Below, piece by piece: positions 17,304-27,272 of a DNA stretch of 64,000 nt; position 1 is the first letter of the stretch; every line of letters begins with the position of its first letter. Source of the stretch: Microbacterium sp. KUDC0406 (GTDB lineage Bacteria > Actinomycetota > Actinomycetes > Actinomycetales > Microbacteriaceae); NCBI RefSeq assembly GCF_021582875.1, contig NZ_CP091138.1:3534001-3598000 (forward strand), read 5' to 3'. Position numbers and translations under genes: made by a program. The notes beneath the pieces are model-generated. The model had not been told where the DNA came from. It saw nothing but the letters and a program-made list of their open reading frames with translations, and ran no database searches.

Positions 17304-18340
17304 ATGAAGAAGTCAGCATCCATCCTCGGCGGCCTCGCGCTCGTCACCGCATCCGTCCTCGCCCTCGCCGGGTGCAGCGGATCGCCCGCGCAGAGCGGGG
17401 TGACTCCGGCAGCGGCGACGGAGATCTCACCGACGTCACCCTCATGCTGAACTGGTACCCCTACGGCGAGCACGCGCCGTTCTACTACGGCGTCGACCAG
17501 GGAATCTTCGAGGACCACGGCATCAACCTCACGATCAAGGCGGGCCAGGGCTCGACGAAGACCGCGCAGGCCGTCGGCCAGAAGCAGGTCGACTTCGGCT
17601 GGGCGGACACCCCCGCTGTGCTGGCCAACATCGACAAGGGCGTGCCGATCAAGAGCGTCGGCGTGTTCCTCCAGACCACGCCGTCGGCCGTGCAGGTGTT
17701 CGCCGATTCCGGCATCGAGCAGCCGACCGATCTCAAGGGCAAGACCATCGCCGTCTCGGCCGGAGATGCTCCGACCACGACGTTCCCGATGTATCTCGAG
17801 GCGGTCGGCCTGAAGGAGTCCGACGTCAAGCAGCAGAACCTCGACCCCGCGGGCAAGATCGCCGCGGTCCTCTCGGGCAAGACCGACGGGCTGATCGGCT
17901 TCGCGCACGACCAGGGACCGACGATCGCCGCGAAGAGCGGCAAGGAGATGCGGTACCTGCGCTACTCGGATGCCGGCCTGAACTTCTTCAGCAACGGACT
18001 GATCGCGAACGACGAGACGATCAAGAACGACCCCGACCTGATCAAGGAGCTCGTCGCCGCGACCAGTGAGTCGTTCGCCGCGGCCGAGAAGGACCCGGAG
18101 GCCGCGGTCGGCGCCATGGACGGCAAGGACCCGCAGATGCCTGAGAAGGCCGTGCTGCTCGACCAGTGGAACGAGACGATCAAGCTCCTGACCACGGCGA
18201 ACACCGAGGGACAGGCACCCGGCGTCAACGCCACCGAGGACTGGGAGTCGACGCTCGATGTGCTCTCTCAGGCCGGTCTGATCTCGGGTGACGGAAAGGT
18301 CGACACCTACTTCGACGCGTCCTTCGCCCCGGGCGAGTGA
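17304..18340 (+). CDS. ABC substrate-binding lipoprotein, NMT1/THI5-like, frameshifted
   Basis: About 345 residues after repair. The ATG at 17304 follows AAGGAG and encodes a lipoprotein signal (MKKSASILGG ... ALAGCSG, lipobox LAGC). The mature domain starts VTLMLNWYPYGEHAPFYYG, typical of NMT1/THI5 and SsuA/TauA binding proteins. The frames are split at the G run 17397-17400; one more G joins signal and mature parts. LNWYP-type proteins often bind thiamine-pyrimidine (HMP) or related aromatics. Given the cluster, an aromatic or polyol substrate is equally possible. Confidence 0.85.
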
Positions 18341-18368
18341 CCGTCGGGCCGCAGAGGGAGACCAGCTG

Positions 18369-19154
18369 ATGACCCAGACCCAGACCAGGACCGCCCTGGA
18401 GATCAACGACGTCGCGATCACCTTCGCCTCGAAGCGTCGGCAGGTGTCGGCGCTCGAGGGGGTGGATCTCACCGTCGAAGAGGGCGAGTTCATCACCATC
18501 GCCGGTCCCTCGGGCTGCGGCAAGTCGACGCTGCTGAAGGCGGTGGCGGGGCTCACGCTCCCGAGCGCGGGCAGTATCCGGCTCAACGGCGAGGATGTCA
18601 CCGGTCCTCGGCAGGACATCGGATTCGTGTTCCAGCGCGCCGCCCTGCTGGAGTGGCGCAACGTCCGCGGCAACATCCTGCTGCAGGCCGAGATGCGCGG
18701 GATGGATTCGAAGAAGGCCAACGCCAGGGCGGACGAGCTCATCGAGATGACCGGGCTCACCGGGTTCGAGAAGGCGATGCCGTTCGAGCTGTCCGGCGGG
18801 ATGCAGCAGCGCGTGTCGCTGTGCCGCGCGCTGCTGCACGAGCCGCGCGTGCTGCTCATGGACGAGCCCTTCGGAGCGCTTGACGCCCTCACTCGCGAGA
18901 AGATGAACGTCGAGCTGAACCGCATCTGGGCGCGCACCGGCACCACCGTGCTGCTCGTGACGCACTCGGTCGCCGAGGCCGTCTACCTCGCCAGCCGCGT
19001 GATCGTGATGAGCCCGCGGCCCGGGCGCATCCTCGAGGAGCACCGGGTCGACCTGCCCGCCGAGCGCGGCTACGCCGAGGTGCTCGAGACGCCGGAGTTC
19101 CACCGCATCTCCAGCCGGGTGCGCGAGCTGCTCGGCTCGCCCGGCGGCGACTGA
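18369..19154 (+). CDS. ABC transporter ATP-binding protein
   Basis: 261 residues. Walker A GPSGCGKST, Q-loop FVFQ, signature LSGGMQQRV, Walker B VLLMDEP and H-loop VTHSV are all intact. It energises the permease and binding protein just upstream; all three are one operon. GGGAG is 9 bases before the ATG. The C-terminal tail is short, as in TauB/SsuB/ThiZ-type ATPases. Confidence 0.92.
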   Translation: MTQTQTRTALEINDVAITFASKRRQVSALEGVDLTVEEGEFITIAGPSGCGKSTLLKAVAGLTLPSAGSIRLNGEDVTGPRQDIGFVFQRAALLEWRNVRGNILLQAEMRGMDSKKANARADELIEMTGLTGFEKAMPFELSGGMQQRVSLCRALLHEPRVLLMDEPFGALDALTREKMNVELNRIWARTGTTVLLVTHSVAEAVYLASRVIVMSPRPGRILEEHRVDLPAERGYAEVLETPEFHRISSRVRELLGSPGGD

Positions 19155-19169
19155 CGTCGACGGCTTACC

Positions 19170-19279
19170 GCTCGTTGAGCGAGCGAGGTACGTGGTCGTT
19201 GAGCGGAGCGACGAAGGAGCGAAGACGAAACGCTCTCAGGCCACCTGAAGCGTTTCGTCTCGCTGCGCTCGCTCAACGT
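19170..19279. repeat. Family A inverted pair between convergent genes
   Basis: Two forward copies are followed by an inverted copy (GCGTTTCGTCTCGCTGCGC...CAACG), forming a large hairpin. It also supplies the TGA stop of pgm on the minus strand. It probably works as a two-way terminator. Confidence 0.75.
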
Positions 19280-20943
19280 CCGGAAGAGAGGGCTGCGCTC
19301 ACCACCGCCCGCGCCTCCTCCTGCACCTTGGCCAGGTGCTCGGGTCCGCGCAGGCTCTCGGCGTAGAGCTTGTAGACGTCCTCGGTGCCTGAGGGGCGGG
19401 CGGCGAACCAGGCGTGCTCGGTCTGCACCTTCAGCCCGCCGATCGCGGCCCCGTTGCCCGGCGCGTGCGAGAGCTTGGCGGTGATCGGCTCACCGGCGAG
19501 TTCCGTCGCGGAGACGGCATCGGGGGCGAGCTTCGACAGCGTCGCCTTCTGCTCCGGGGTCGCCGGGGCGTCCACGCGCTGGTAGGCCGAAGCGCCGAAC
19601 GCCTCCTCCAGCTCCCGGTACCGCTCCGACGGGCTCTTCCCAGTCACTGCGATGATCTCGGCGGCGAGCAGGCAGAGCAGGATGCCGTCCTTGTCCGTCG
19701 ACCACACCGATCCGTCGCGACGCAGGAACGACCCTCCGGCCGACTCCTCCCCGCCGAAGGCCACCGAGCCGTCGAGCAGTCCGGGCACGAACCACTTGAA
19801 GCCCACCGGCACCTCGAGCAGCCGGCGGCCGAGTGACTCCGCGACCCGGTCGGTGATCATCGATGACACCAGGGTCTTGCCGATCGCCGCATCCAGCGGC
19901 CACTCCTCACGGTGCGAGAACAGGTAGTCGATCGCGACGGCCAGGTAGTGGTTGGGGTTCATCAGCCCGGCATCCGGGGTGACGATGCCGTGCCGGTCTG
20001 CGTCGGCGTCGTTGCCTGTGAGCACGTCGTAGTCGCCCTTCTTCGCGACCAGTGATGCCATCGCGCTGGGCGACGACGGGTCCATCCGGATCTTCTCGTC
20101 CCAGTCCAGCGTCATGAAGCGCCACGTCGGGTCGACCTCGGGATTGACCACGGTGAGGTCGAGGTCGTGCATCTCCTTGATCAGAGCCCAGTACTCGACG
20201 GATGCTCCGCCCAGAGGGTCTGCGCCGATCCGCACGCCCGCGCGCCTGATCGCCTCGACGTCGATGATCGAGGGCAGGTCGCGCACGTACGCGTCACGGA
20301 AGTCGTAGGTGCCGATGGTGGAGTCGTCGATGTCGGCGTGCTTGATGCGCTTCACACCTTCGAGGCCCGCGGCGATGAGCGCGTTGGCCCGCTCGGCGAT
20401 CCAGCCCGTGGCATCCGTGTCGGCGGGTCCGCCGTTCGGCGGGTTGTACTTGAAGCCGCCGTCGCGCGGCGGGTTGTGCGAGGGGGTGACGACGATGCCG
20501 TCGGCACGGCCGGGATCGGATGCTGCGCCGGGTCCCTGAGCCTGTCGAAGTGCGCGGTTGTAGGTGAGGATGGCGTGGCTGAGGGCCGGCGTCGGCACCC
20601 ACGACTCGCGGGAGTCGACGCGTACGTCGACGCCGTTGCCGATCAGCACCTCGATGGCGGTGCGCTCCGCCGGCAGCGACAGTGCGTGGGTGTCACGGCC
20701 GAGGAACAGCGGCCCGGCGATGCCCTGCCCGTTCCGGTAGTCGACGATCGCTTGCGTGGTCGCGAGGATGTGGTCCTCGTTGAAGCTCGATGACAGCGCC
20801 GAGCCGCGATGGCCGCTGGTGCCGAACACCACCCGCTCGGCGGACACGTTCGGATCGGGATGGCGATCGTAGTAGGCGGCGATCAGCTCGTCGACGTCGA
20901 TCAGGTCGCTTTCCTCCGCGGGGAGGCCGGCACGGCTGCTCAT
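19273..20943 (-). CDS. pgm: Phosphoglucomutase, alpha-D-glucose specific
   Basis: 556 residues of the PGM superfamily. The active-site serine is in VVTPSHNPPRDGG, the metal loop is GNDADADRHG, the sugar loop is GGEESAGGSF and the phosphate loop is ARPSGTED. It interconverts glucose-1-phosphate and glucose-6-phosphate. ATG 20943 is chosen to give the usual start MSSRAGLPAEESDL; ATG 20949 is possible. About seven residues (LRQAQGP) before the catalytic loop come from an inserted family B repeat, and the 3' end is defined by a family A repeat. Confidence 0.93.
   Translation of the reverse strand: MSSRAGLPAEESDLIDVDELIAAYYDRHPDPNVSAERVVFGTSGHRGSALSSSFNEDHILATTQAIVDYRNGQGIAGPLFLGRDTHALSLPAERTAIEVLIGNGVDVRVDSRESWVPTPALSHAILTYNRALRQAQGPGAASDPGRADGIVVTPSHNPPRDGGFKYNPPNGGPADTDATGWIAERANALIAAGLEGVKRIKHADIDDSTIGTYDFRDAYVRDLPSIIDVEAIRRAGVRIGADPLGGASVEYWALIKEMHDLDLTVVNPEVDPTWRFMTLDWDEKIRMDPSSPSAMASLVAKKGDYDVLTGNDADADRHGIVTPDAGLMNPNHYLAVAIDYLFSHREEWPLDAAIGKTLVSSMITDRVAESLGRRLLEVPVGFKWFVPGLLDGSVAFGGEESAGGSFLRRDGSVWSTDKDGILLCLLAAEIIAVTGKSPSERYRELEEAFGASAYQRVDAPATPEQKATLSKLAPDAVSATELAGEPITAKLSHAPGNGAAIGGLKVQTEHAWFAARPSGTEDVYKLYAESLRGPEHLAKVQEEARAVVSAALSSGR
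20531..20550 (-). repeat. Family B repeat inside pgm
   Basis: GGTCCCTGAGCCTGTCGAAG is read on the minus strand as LRQAQGP within the loop preceding the catalytic serine segment. Confidence 0.8.
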
Positions 20944-21016
20944 GTGCATAGTCTGCCCCGCGTCGCCCGGATGCGCACCTTCGGTGACGAACCGTTCTCG
21001 GCGCTGGCGCCGGGAC

Positions 21017-21028
21017 TAGGCTTGCCGG
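21017..21028 (+). promoter_or_regulatory. Leaderless -10 element
   Basis: TAGGCT is followed by 6 bases and the GTG start of pheA. Confidence 0.5.
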
Positions 21029-21970
21029 GTGACCGAACGCCGCACCTACAGCTACCTGGGCCCCGCTGGAACCTTCACGGAAGCGGCGCTGGACCAGGTG
21101 CCGGAGGCACGCGGCCACCACTGGAAGCCGGTGCACAACGTGGGTGAGGCGCTCGGCGACGTGCTGTCCGGTGTCTCGGATGCGGCGATGATCGCCATCG
21201 AGAACTCGATCGAGGGCGGGGTCTCCACGACTCTTGATGCTCTCGCGACGCAGCCGGGGCTGCGCATCGTCGGCGAGTACCTGGTGAAGGTGAACTTCGT
21301 GCTGGTCGCGGCACCGGGCACGACGCTCGACGACGTGTCGGTGATCGCCGCGCACCCGGTGGCCTACGCGCAGTGCCACAGCTGGCTCGGCGCCCACCTT
21401 CCGAAGCACTCGCACGTGCCGGCGGCCAGCAACGTGGCATCCGCCCTCGGCATCCTCGACGGGAGCCTGCCCGCGCAGGCAGCCATCGCGGCTCCCGGCA
21501 TCGTGCAGCACCACGAGTTGGAGGTGCTGGCGGAGGACATCGGCGACAACGCCAACGCGGTCACCCGGTTCGTGCTCGTGACCCGCACGACCACGCCGGT
21601 GCCGCCGACCGGTGCCGACAAGACCTCGCTGATCGTCGAGCTGCCCGAGGACCACCCTGGCGCGCTGCTCGAACTGCTCGAGCAGTTCTCGACCCGTGGC
21701 ATCAACCTGTCGCTGATCGAGTCGCGTCCGATCGGCGACGAGCTCGGCCGGTACCGGTTCGTGCTCGACGCCGACGGCCACGTCTACGACGAGCGGATGG
21801 CGGACGCCCTGCTCGGCATCCGCCGATTCAGCCCGCGCGTGGTGTTCCTCGGCTCCTACCCGCGCGCCGACCGCCGCATCGTGCAGTACCCCGAGCGCTA
21901 CGCGGACGAGATCTTCGTCGAGGCGCGCGACTGGCTGCGCGGCCTGATCGGCGGCGAGCCGGAGGCCTGA
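21029..21970 (+). CDS. pheA: Prephenate dehydratase
   Basis: 313 residues. The dehydratase domain begins YSYLGPAGTFTEAAL and holds ENSIEGGV and the catalytic NAVTRFV (TRF) motif. The ACT regulatory domain follows (HPGALLELLEQFSTRGINLSLIESRP in pieces, with GALLELL and ESRP), which senses phenylalanine. It converts prephenate to phenylpyruvate in phenylalanine synthesis. This is the monofunctional actinobacterial form. The GTG start fits the leaderless promoter. Confidence 0.95.
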   Translation: MTERRTYSYLGPAGTFTEAALDQVPEARGHHWKPVHNVGEALGDVLSGVSDAAMIAIENSIEGGVSTTLDALATQPGLRIVGEYLVKVNFVLVAAPGTTLDDVSVIAAHPVAYAQCHSWLGAHLPKHSHVPAASNVASALGILDGSLPAQAAIAAPGIVQHHELEVLAEDIGDNANAVTRFVLVTRTTTPVPPTGADKTSLIVELPEDHPGALLELLEQFSTRGINLSLIESRPIGDELGRYRFVLDADGHVYDERMADALLGIRRFSPRVVFLGSYPRADRRIVQYPERYADEIFVEARDWLRGLIGGEPEA

Positions 21971-22095
21971 GCCCCGCGCCGTCCGCCCCGCGCCCCGCTC
22001 GTCCGGCTTGGCGAGGGATGGGTTTCGCCGGTCCCAGGGCATCCTGGCACCGAAAAGCATCCTTGGGCCGTGCGGCGAATCCCTGAGGATCAGCG

Positions 22096-23034
22096 TCAGC
22101 GGGTGCGGGATGCGATCGCATTGCGCACCCGAGTGAGGAGGGCCTCCCGGCCGGACGCTTCCAGGTCGGCCTGGGTCAGGCGGATGACGATCCACCCACG
22201 ATCCTCGAGGTCCCGCTGCCGGCGGATGTCGGTGCGCCACTGGTCCTTGCTTGTCCGATGCCCGTCGCCCTCGTACTCGATCGCGATCCCGAGTTCCGGG
22301 TATGCGAGATCGACGCGGGCGATGAACCTGCCGGCGTCGCGCACCTCGTGCTGGACGACGGGCTCAGGCAGGCCAGCTTCGATAAGCAGGAGTCGGGTCT
22401 CGGTCTCCTTCGGCGACTCGACGCCGACCCGCGCCAGGGACACGGCGGCGCGCACCCTGCCGCATCCTGTGAATCCGGCCCACTCCACGAGGCGCTGCTC
22501 GACCTCAGCGACAGTGATGAGCGGCTTCCCCGCGTAGAGGTCGGGATAGTGGTCGCACGTGGCGAGGATGGCATCGAGCGCGGTGACGAGCTGCGCGACC
22601 GTCAGTTCGTGGGCCGTGCTGAACACGGCCGCGATCGGGTCGATCACAGACATGCCGTGTACCCGCGAAGTCCGTGCACGATGCCTGTCGAGTCGCCGGC
22701 CTTTCACACCGGTGATCTTCGGCGGTGTCGTCTCGCGCGGCACAGCGATGTGGAGTGGCTCTTCCTTGGTCCAGCGCACCGGATGCGGGATGCCCCAGAT
22801 GCGCATCGCGGTGCGTCCCACATAGCGGTGACTCGGCCGCATGCGCGGAGAGCAGCACTTCGCGGTTGCGAGGAAGGTCTCGGGAGCCTCCGTGGCGCGG
22901 ACGCCGCGGAACGGGCGCGCCAGGTCCCGCGTGCTGCTGCGCCAGACGCCGACGCCTGCAGCCTGGGCTTCGCGCAGGCTGAACCGAGTGCCGAGGCGTG
23001 CGGGGAGCTCGATTCGATGGCGCATGCCGCCCAT
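22096..23034 (-). CDS. DUF559/VSR-like endonuclease-domain protein with AbiEi-like N-terminus
   Basis: 312 residues from ATG 23034 (23025 is also possible). The N-terminus (GTRFSLREAQAAGVGVWRSS ... RPFRGVRA) resembles the winged-helix of AbiEi-type antitoxins. The C-terminal 110 residues (IAIEYEGDGHRTSKDQW, RDLEDRGWIVIRLTQADL) match the DUF559 restriction-endonuclease-like fold, with E and D acids that could bind metal. Such genes are common, variable singletons in Microbacteriaceae; no toxin partner is next to it. Its function is unknown. Confidence 0.7.
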   Translation of the reverse strand: MGGMRHRIELPARLGTRFSLREAQAAGVGVWRSSTRDLARPFRGVRATEAPETFLATAKCCSPRMRPSHRYVGRTAMRIWGIPHPVRWTKEEPLHIAVPRETTPPKITGVKGRRLDRHRARTSRVHGMSVIDPIAAVFSTAHELTVAQLVTALDAILATCDHYPDLYAGKPLITVAEVEQRLVEWAGFTGCGRVRAAVSLARVGVESPKETETRLLLIEAGLPEPVVQHEVRDAGRFIARVDLAYPELGIAIEYEGDGHRTSKDQWRTDIRRQRDLEDRGWIVIRLTQADLEASGREALLTRVRNAIASRTR

Positions 23035-23262
23035 CGTGCCCGGCTGCGCTCGCCGCCGGCAGCGCCGTTCCCGGCACTGTGAGCACCTGCCGATGGTCCC
23101 GCGCCTGTGGACTGCGAGTCGGTGGGCGCCCCTGTGCACCTTGAGGGATGATTTTCGGCGGTTCGCGGGCGTCGGACCGCCGAAACGCATCCCCGAGCGG
23201 TCCCCGCGCGCGTCCCGGACGGGGCTCGGGGCGGTCGGTCGTGACCGAGCACTGACCGCGCC

Positions 23263-24306
23263 TCACCCGGCGAGCAGGTCCAGGGTCTGCATCCGGCCGG
23301 GTGCGGCATCCGTCGGCTCGGATTCGAACGAGCCGGACACCGGCGAGATCATGATCTCGTCCACACCGTGCTCCGCTGCGAACGCGGCCAGCCTCGCGCG
23401 CACGTCGGCGCCCTCGCCGACGAACCAGCCGGCGCCGATGGCGTCGAGCTGCTCGGCGGAGCCGACCTCATCGGCATCCCGCACGCCCTGCTGCGCCTGC
23501 TCGACGGTCTCGAGCGGCGTCAGCGGACGGCCGGAGCGGATCCGCGCCATCGCCCGCAGCTGCGGCAGCGCGCGGGCCTCGGCCTCCTCCGCCGTCGGCG
23601 CGGCGACGACGTTCGCGGTGAGGAAGGTGAGCGGTGCGTCCAGCCACTCCGAAGCCTTGAATCCACTGCGGTACAGGTCGAGGGCGCGCTGCAGGCCGTT
23701 CCCTGCGAAGTGGTTCGCGAACACGTACGGCAGGCCGAGCGACGCCGCGAGCTGCGCGGAGTAGTCGCTCGATCCGAGCAGCCACACCTGCGGCGCGCCG
23801 GATGCCTCGGGCGTGGAGCGCACGGAGTACTCCCCGCCGCTAGTGAAGCGCACGGTCGCGCCGTCGCGCTGCAGCATCAGCGCGATGTCCTGCACGTGCG
23901 ATGGGAAGCGCTCCACGTCGCCCGCCGTGCCGGACTGCCGCAGCAGCTGCGTGATCACGGGATCGCTGCCGGGGGCGCGCCCGATGCCCAGGTCGATGCG
24001 TCCTGGCGCGATGGCTTCGAGCGCGGCGAACTGTTCGGCGACGATGAGCGGCGCGTGGTTGGGCAGCATCACGCCGCCGGATCCGACCCGGATGCGGCGA
24101 GTGCGGGAGGCCGCGGCCGCGATCAGCACCGGGGGAGTGGTGGATGCCACGGCCGGCATGTTGTGGTGCTCGGCGAACCAGTACCGTCGGTAGCCGAGAT
24201 CGTCGGCGCGCTGGGCGAGCGCGAGCGAGGCTCCCACCGCCTCGGCGCTGGTCTGCCCGGTTCGCACCGGGACGAGGTCGAGGACGGAGAGCGCGGGAGT
24301 AGTCAT
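23263..24306 (-). CDS. LLM-class flavin-dependent oxidoreductase
   Basis: 347 residues of the bacterial luciferase-like monooxygenase family. Typical segments are YRRYWFAEHHNMPAVAST, GSGGVMLPNHAPL, ALEAIAPGRIDLGIGRAPG and VWLLGSSDYSAQLAA. It is probably a flavin- or F420-dependent enzyme; the YwdH/YhbW-like group to which EHHNMP belongs has no defined substrate. The start at 24306 gives the normal family N-terminus MTTPALSVLDLVPV; the longer open frame upstream runs through repeat hairpins. Confidence 0.88.
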   Translation of the reverse strand: MTTPALSVLDLVPVRTGQTSAEAVGASLALAQRADDLGYRRYWFAEHHNMPAVASTTPPVLIAAAASRTRRIRVGSGGVMLPNHAPLIVAEQFAALEAIAPGRIDLGIGRAPGSDPVITQLLRQSGTAGDVERFPSHVQDIALMLQRDGATVRFTSGGEYSVRSTPEASGAPQVWLLGSSDYSAQLAASLGLPYVFANHFAGNGLQRALDLYRSGFKASEWLDAPLTFLTANVVAAPTAEEAEARALPQLRAMARIRSGRPLTPLETVEQAQQGVRDADEVGSAEQLDAIGAGWFVGEGADVRARLAAFAAEHGVDEIMISPVSGSFESEPTDAAPGRMQTLDLLAG

Positions 24307-24391
24307 CGAAGGATGCAACCCGCTTCGGGCCGAGAGCATTCCTGCGACTGCCCCGGCCCGATCCCTCGTCGCCCGACTCACTGCCTCTGCT

Positions 24392-24453
24392 GCTCCGATC
24401 TCAACAGTTGCGGGTGTTCGGGTGTGCGAACCCGCATCGGGTGAGACCGGAGC
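24392..24453. repeat. Family C hairpin, copy 2
   Basis: GCTCCGATCTCA pairs imperfectly with GTGAGACCGGAGC around the inner stem TGCGGGT/ACCCGCA. It has the same design as the hairpin at 9657-9717. Confidence 0.55.
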
Positions 24454-24487
24454 AGGCGGACCGTCGTCGTCAGGGCCGGATCCCGCT

Positions 24488-24550
24488 GTTCCGGTTCGGA
24501 TGCTTGCGGGTGTTCGGGCGGGCGAGCCCGCATCCGGTGCGACCGGAGCG
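24488..24550. repeat. Family C hairpin, copy 3
   Basis: TTCCGGT ... ACCGGA arms enclose TTGCGGG ... CCCGCA. Together with copy 2 it fills the 288-base gap between the LLM gene and the phosphoribosyltransferase; nothing else is visible there. Confidence 0.5.
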
Positions 24551-24594
24551 GAATCACGGTTGACCGATCGACGCCGGGAGCGTAGTCCGGAGGC

Positions 24595-25220
24595 ATGGAC
24601 AGGTTCCGGGATCGACGCGAGGCCGGGCGGATGCTCGGCGAGCGCTTGGCCGAGCAGCCTCGGCCGGATGCCGTGGTGCTGGGCCTCCGCGGGGCGGCGT
24701 GCCGGTCGCCGCGGAGGTCGCCGGCATCCTGCGTGCCCCGCTGGACGTACTCGTGGTGCGCAAGCTCGGTGCGCCGGGCTATTCCGAGTTCGCGATCGGT
24801 GCGGTCGGAGAGGACGGAGCGAGGGTGCTGAACGACGACGCGCACCACTACGCGGATGAGGCGGCGATCGCCGAGAGGATCGCACGAGAGTCCGCCGAGG
24901 TCGCCCGCCGGGTCGACCTCTTCCGGGAGGGGACGCCGGCTGTCGACCTGCACGGACGCACGGCCATCGTGGTCGACGACGGGGTGGCGACGGGAGCCAC
25001 GGCCCGAGCCGGCTGCGCGATCGCACGGACGCGGGGAGCGGCATCCGTCGTCTTCGCAACACCTGTCGCCGCTCCGGACTCGCTCGCCGGCATCCCTGCC
25101 GACGAGATCGTGTGCCTCCGCACGCCGGCCGGGTTCATGGCCGTCGGCATGCACTACGTCGACTTCCGCCAGACCGCGGACGCCGAAGTCGTCGCGCTCC
25201 TGCGCGCCGCGCGGGACTGA
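24595..25220 (+). CDS. Phosphoribosyltransferase-like protein, frameshifted
   Basis: About 208 residues after repair. The N-terminal RFRDRREAGRMLGERL and, after the break, VPVAAEVAGILRAPLDVLVVRKLG, and the PRPP loop TAIVVDDGVATGATARA are typical of the type I phosphoribosyltransferases often fused to or near alpha/beta hydrolases. The frame breaks at the GGGG run 24691-24694; a fifth G restores GLRGGGVPVAAEV. The substrate base is unknown for this subgroup. Confidence 0.8.
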
Positions 25221-25246
25221 TCCTGCGCCGGCCGGGCTCCTCCCCG

Positions 25247-25258
25247 TAGCCTGACGGC
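25247..25258 (+). promoter_or_regulatory. Leaderless -10 element
   Basis: TAGCCT is followed by 6 bases and the ATG at 25259. Confidence 0.5.
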
Positions 25259-27017
25259 ATGGATGCCGAAGTCTTCTACGTGCTCGTGGGCGCCGTGCTG
25301 GTCGCGGCGATCGCCCGGTGGAAGGGCTGGCCGGCACCGCTGCTGGTCACTGTCGTAGCGCTCGCCGCATCTCTGATACCCGCCGTGCCCGACCTCGAGA
25401 TCGATGGTCACCTGCTGCTGATCCTGGTGCTGCCGCCGCTGCTGTACTCGGCGTCGCTGGATGTGTCGTTCGTGAGCTTCAAGCGCAGCCTGCCGCAGAT
25501 CCGTCGCCTCGGCATCGGGCTGGTCCTGGTCACGACCGTCGTCGTGGGGCTGATCGCGTGGTGGATCATGCCCTCGCTCACACTGTTCGGTGCGCTGCTG
25601 CTGGGTGCCATCGTCGCTCCGCCGGATGCCGTGTCCGCGGCGTCCATCGGCCGTAAACTCGGCCTGCCGCGTCGGATCATGTCGGTGCTGTCGGGCGAGA
25701 GCCTGATCAACGACGCCACCTCGCTGACGCTGTTCCGGGTCTTCTCGGCGGCAGCCCTCACCGGCGGCGAGCTTCAGTGTCTGGGGCGGCATCTGGCAGT
25801 TCGCCGTCGCGGTCGTCGTAGGCGTCGCGATCGGAACGGTGTTCGGTGCCGTGCTGCACCTGGTGCGCATGCGCAGCGACGACCCGGTGATCAACGGCAC
25901 GCTGGGACTGCTCGCCCCGTTCGGGGCCTATGCGATCGCCGAGCACCTGAACGGCTCCGGAGTGCTCGCGGTCGTCGCGATGGGGCTCTACGTCGGCTTC
26001 AACGCGCCGCGCACCAGCTACACGACCCGGCAGCAGGAGAAGCCGCTGTGGCTGTCGGCCGACTTCCTGCTGGAGTCGTTCGTGTTCGCCTACATCGGGC
26101 TGCAGCTGCCGCGGGCGATCGCCGAGCTCGGGTCGGGCAGCGTCGGCGGTGTGCTGTGGCTGTCGGCAGCAGTCCTCATCGCCACGCTGCTGGTGCGTCC
26201 CGCGTTCGTGTACCCGGCCAGCGCATGGGGGCAGTGGTGGCAGCGGCTCCGGATCCGCCGCTGGGAGCACGCCCTCGAGTCCGGCCAGGTCGCCGAGATG
26301 GAGCGCAGAGCGGATGCCGCCAAGGAGCGGGCTGATGCGGCCGCGGCCGCGAGCGGCCGCCCGGCCCGTCCGGTGCGTCCCGCCAAGTCGGCCGAGCAGA
26401 TCCGAGCCGAGCTCACCGAGCCCGCGCTGTCGTGGCGCGACAACGCAGTCGTCTCGTGGGCGGGAATGCGCGGGGTGGTCACCCTCGCCACCGCACTCGC
26501 GGCCGCCGACCTGGCAGGTCTCGAGCCGGATGCTGCGCACGCGATCGTCGTGGTCGCCTTCGTCGTCACGGTCGGGACACTGCTGCTGCAGGGGCTCACG
26601 CTGCCGTGGCTGATCCGCCGGCTCGGCGTGGCAGACGGTGCAGAGGCCGTCGAGGACGCCGCGGAGATCGCCGCGGTCCGCTCCCGCAGCCGCGAGGCGG
26701 GCAAGGCCTATCTGCGAGAGGTGCGGAAGAACTGGGCGCGGGAGCACGGGGAGGACAGGCTCCCTGCGTTCGACGCGTTCGCGCAGCGCCTGGTGCGAGT
26801 GGAGAACAACACGGATCAGGCGCAGGCGGAGGCGGCGCGCCCGACGCACGCCGAGTTCATGGCGCTCTCGAAGGGCTGGCTCGACGTTCGCCGGCAGCTG
26901 CTCATCTCGGAGCGGGACGCCGGCAACCTCAGCGAGGAGGTCATGCGGGAGCTGATCACCGCGATCGATGCCGAGGAGCTCGCCCTGGACACGAGGGCGG
27001 ACACCGCCGGGCGCTGA
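25259..27017 (+). CDS. Na+/H+ antiporter (CPA1/NhaP type), frameshifted
   Basis: About 585 residues after repair, with 11-12 membrane helices and a hydrophilic C-terminal domain. GAIVAPPDAVSA and GESLINDATS are the CPA1 ion-binding segments (the Asp in NDA). WAGMRGVVTLATALA is the conserved late helix. The frames part between 25763 and 25775 (one extra base or two missing), after ALTGG and before SVWGGIWQFAVAV. It exchanges Na+ or K+ for protons in pH homeostasis. The gene ends directly in family A repeats. Confidence 0.86.
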
Positions 27018-27230
27018 GCGAGCGACGATGGAGCTAGGCGGAAGGCTTCAGCTTCCGCCGGGCGCATCAGAGCGTTTCGTCTCGCTGGCGCTCGCTCAAC
27101 GACCCGGGAAGCGCGAGGGAGCGCTGATTTCTCCCGGTCGTTGAGCGAGCGACGAAGGAGCGAGACGAAACGCCTTCACTTCCGCCGCGCACCTCGCGAC
27201 GTTTCGTCTCGCTGGCGCTCGCTCAACGAC
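27018..27230. repeat. Family A repeat cluster
   Basis: Two forward/inverted pairs lie back to back between convergent genes. The second is the clearest: GGTCGTTGAGCGAGCG at 27137-27152, inverted as CGCTCGCTCAACGACC at 27217-27232. Confidence 0.8.
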
Positions 27231-27269
27231 CGAGAGCGGCGCCCCGGATGCTCCGGGGCGCCGCTCTCG
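27231..27269. terminator. 18-bp perfect hairpin terminator
   Basis: CGAGAGCGGCGCCCCGGA (27231-27248) pairs perfectly with TCCGGGGCGCCGCTCTCG (27252-27269) across a 3-base loop. It stands 4 bases past the inferred stop of the symporter gene. Confidence 0.8.
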
Positions 27270-27272
27270 TGT

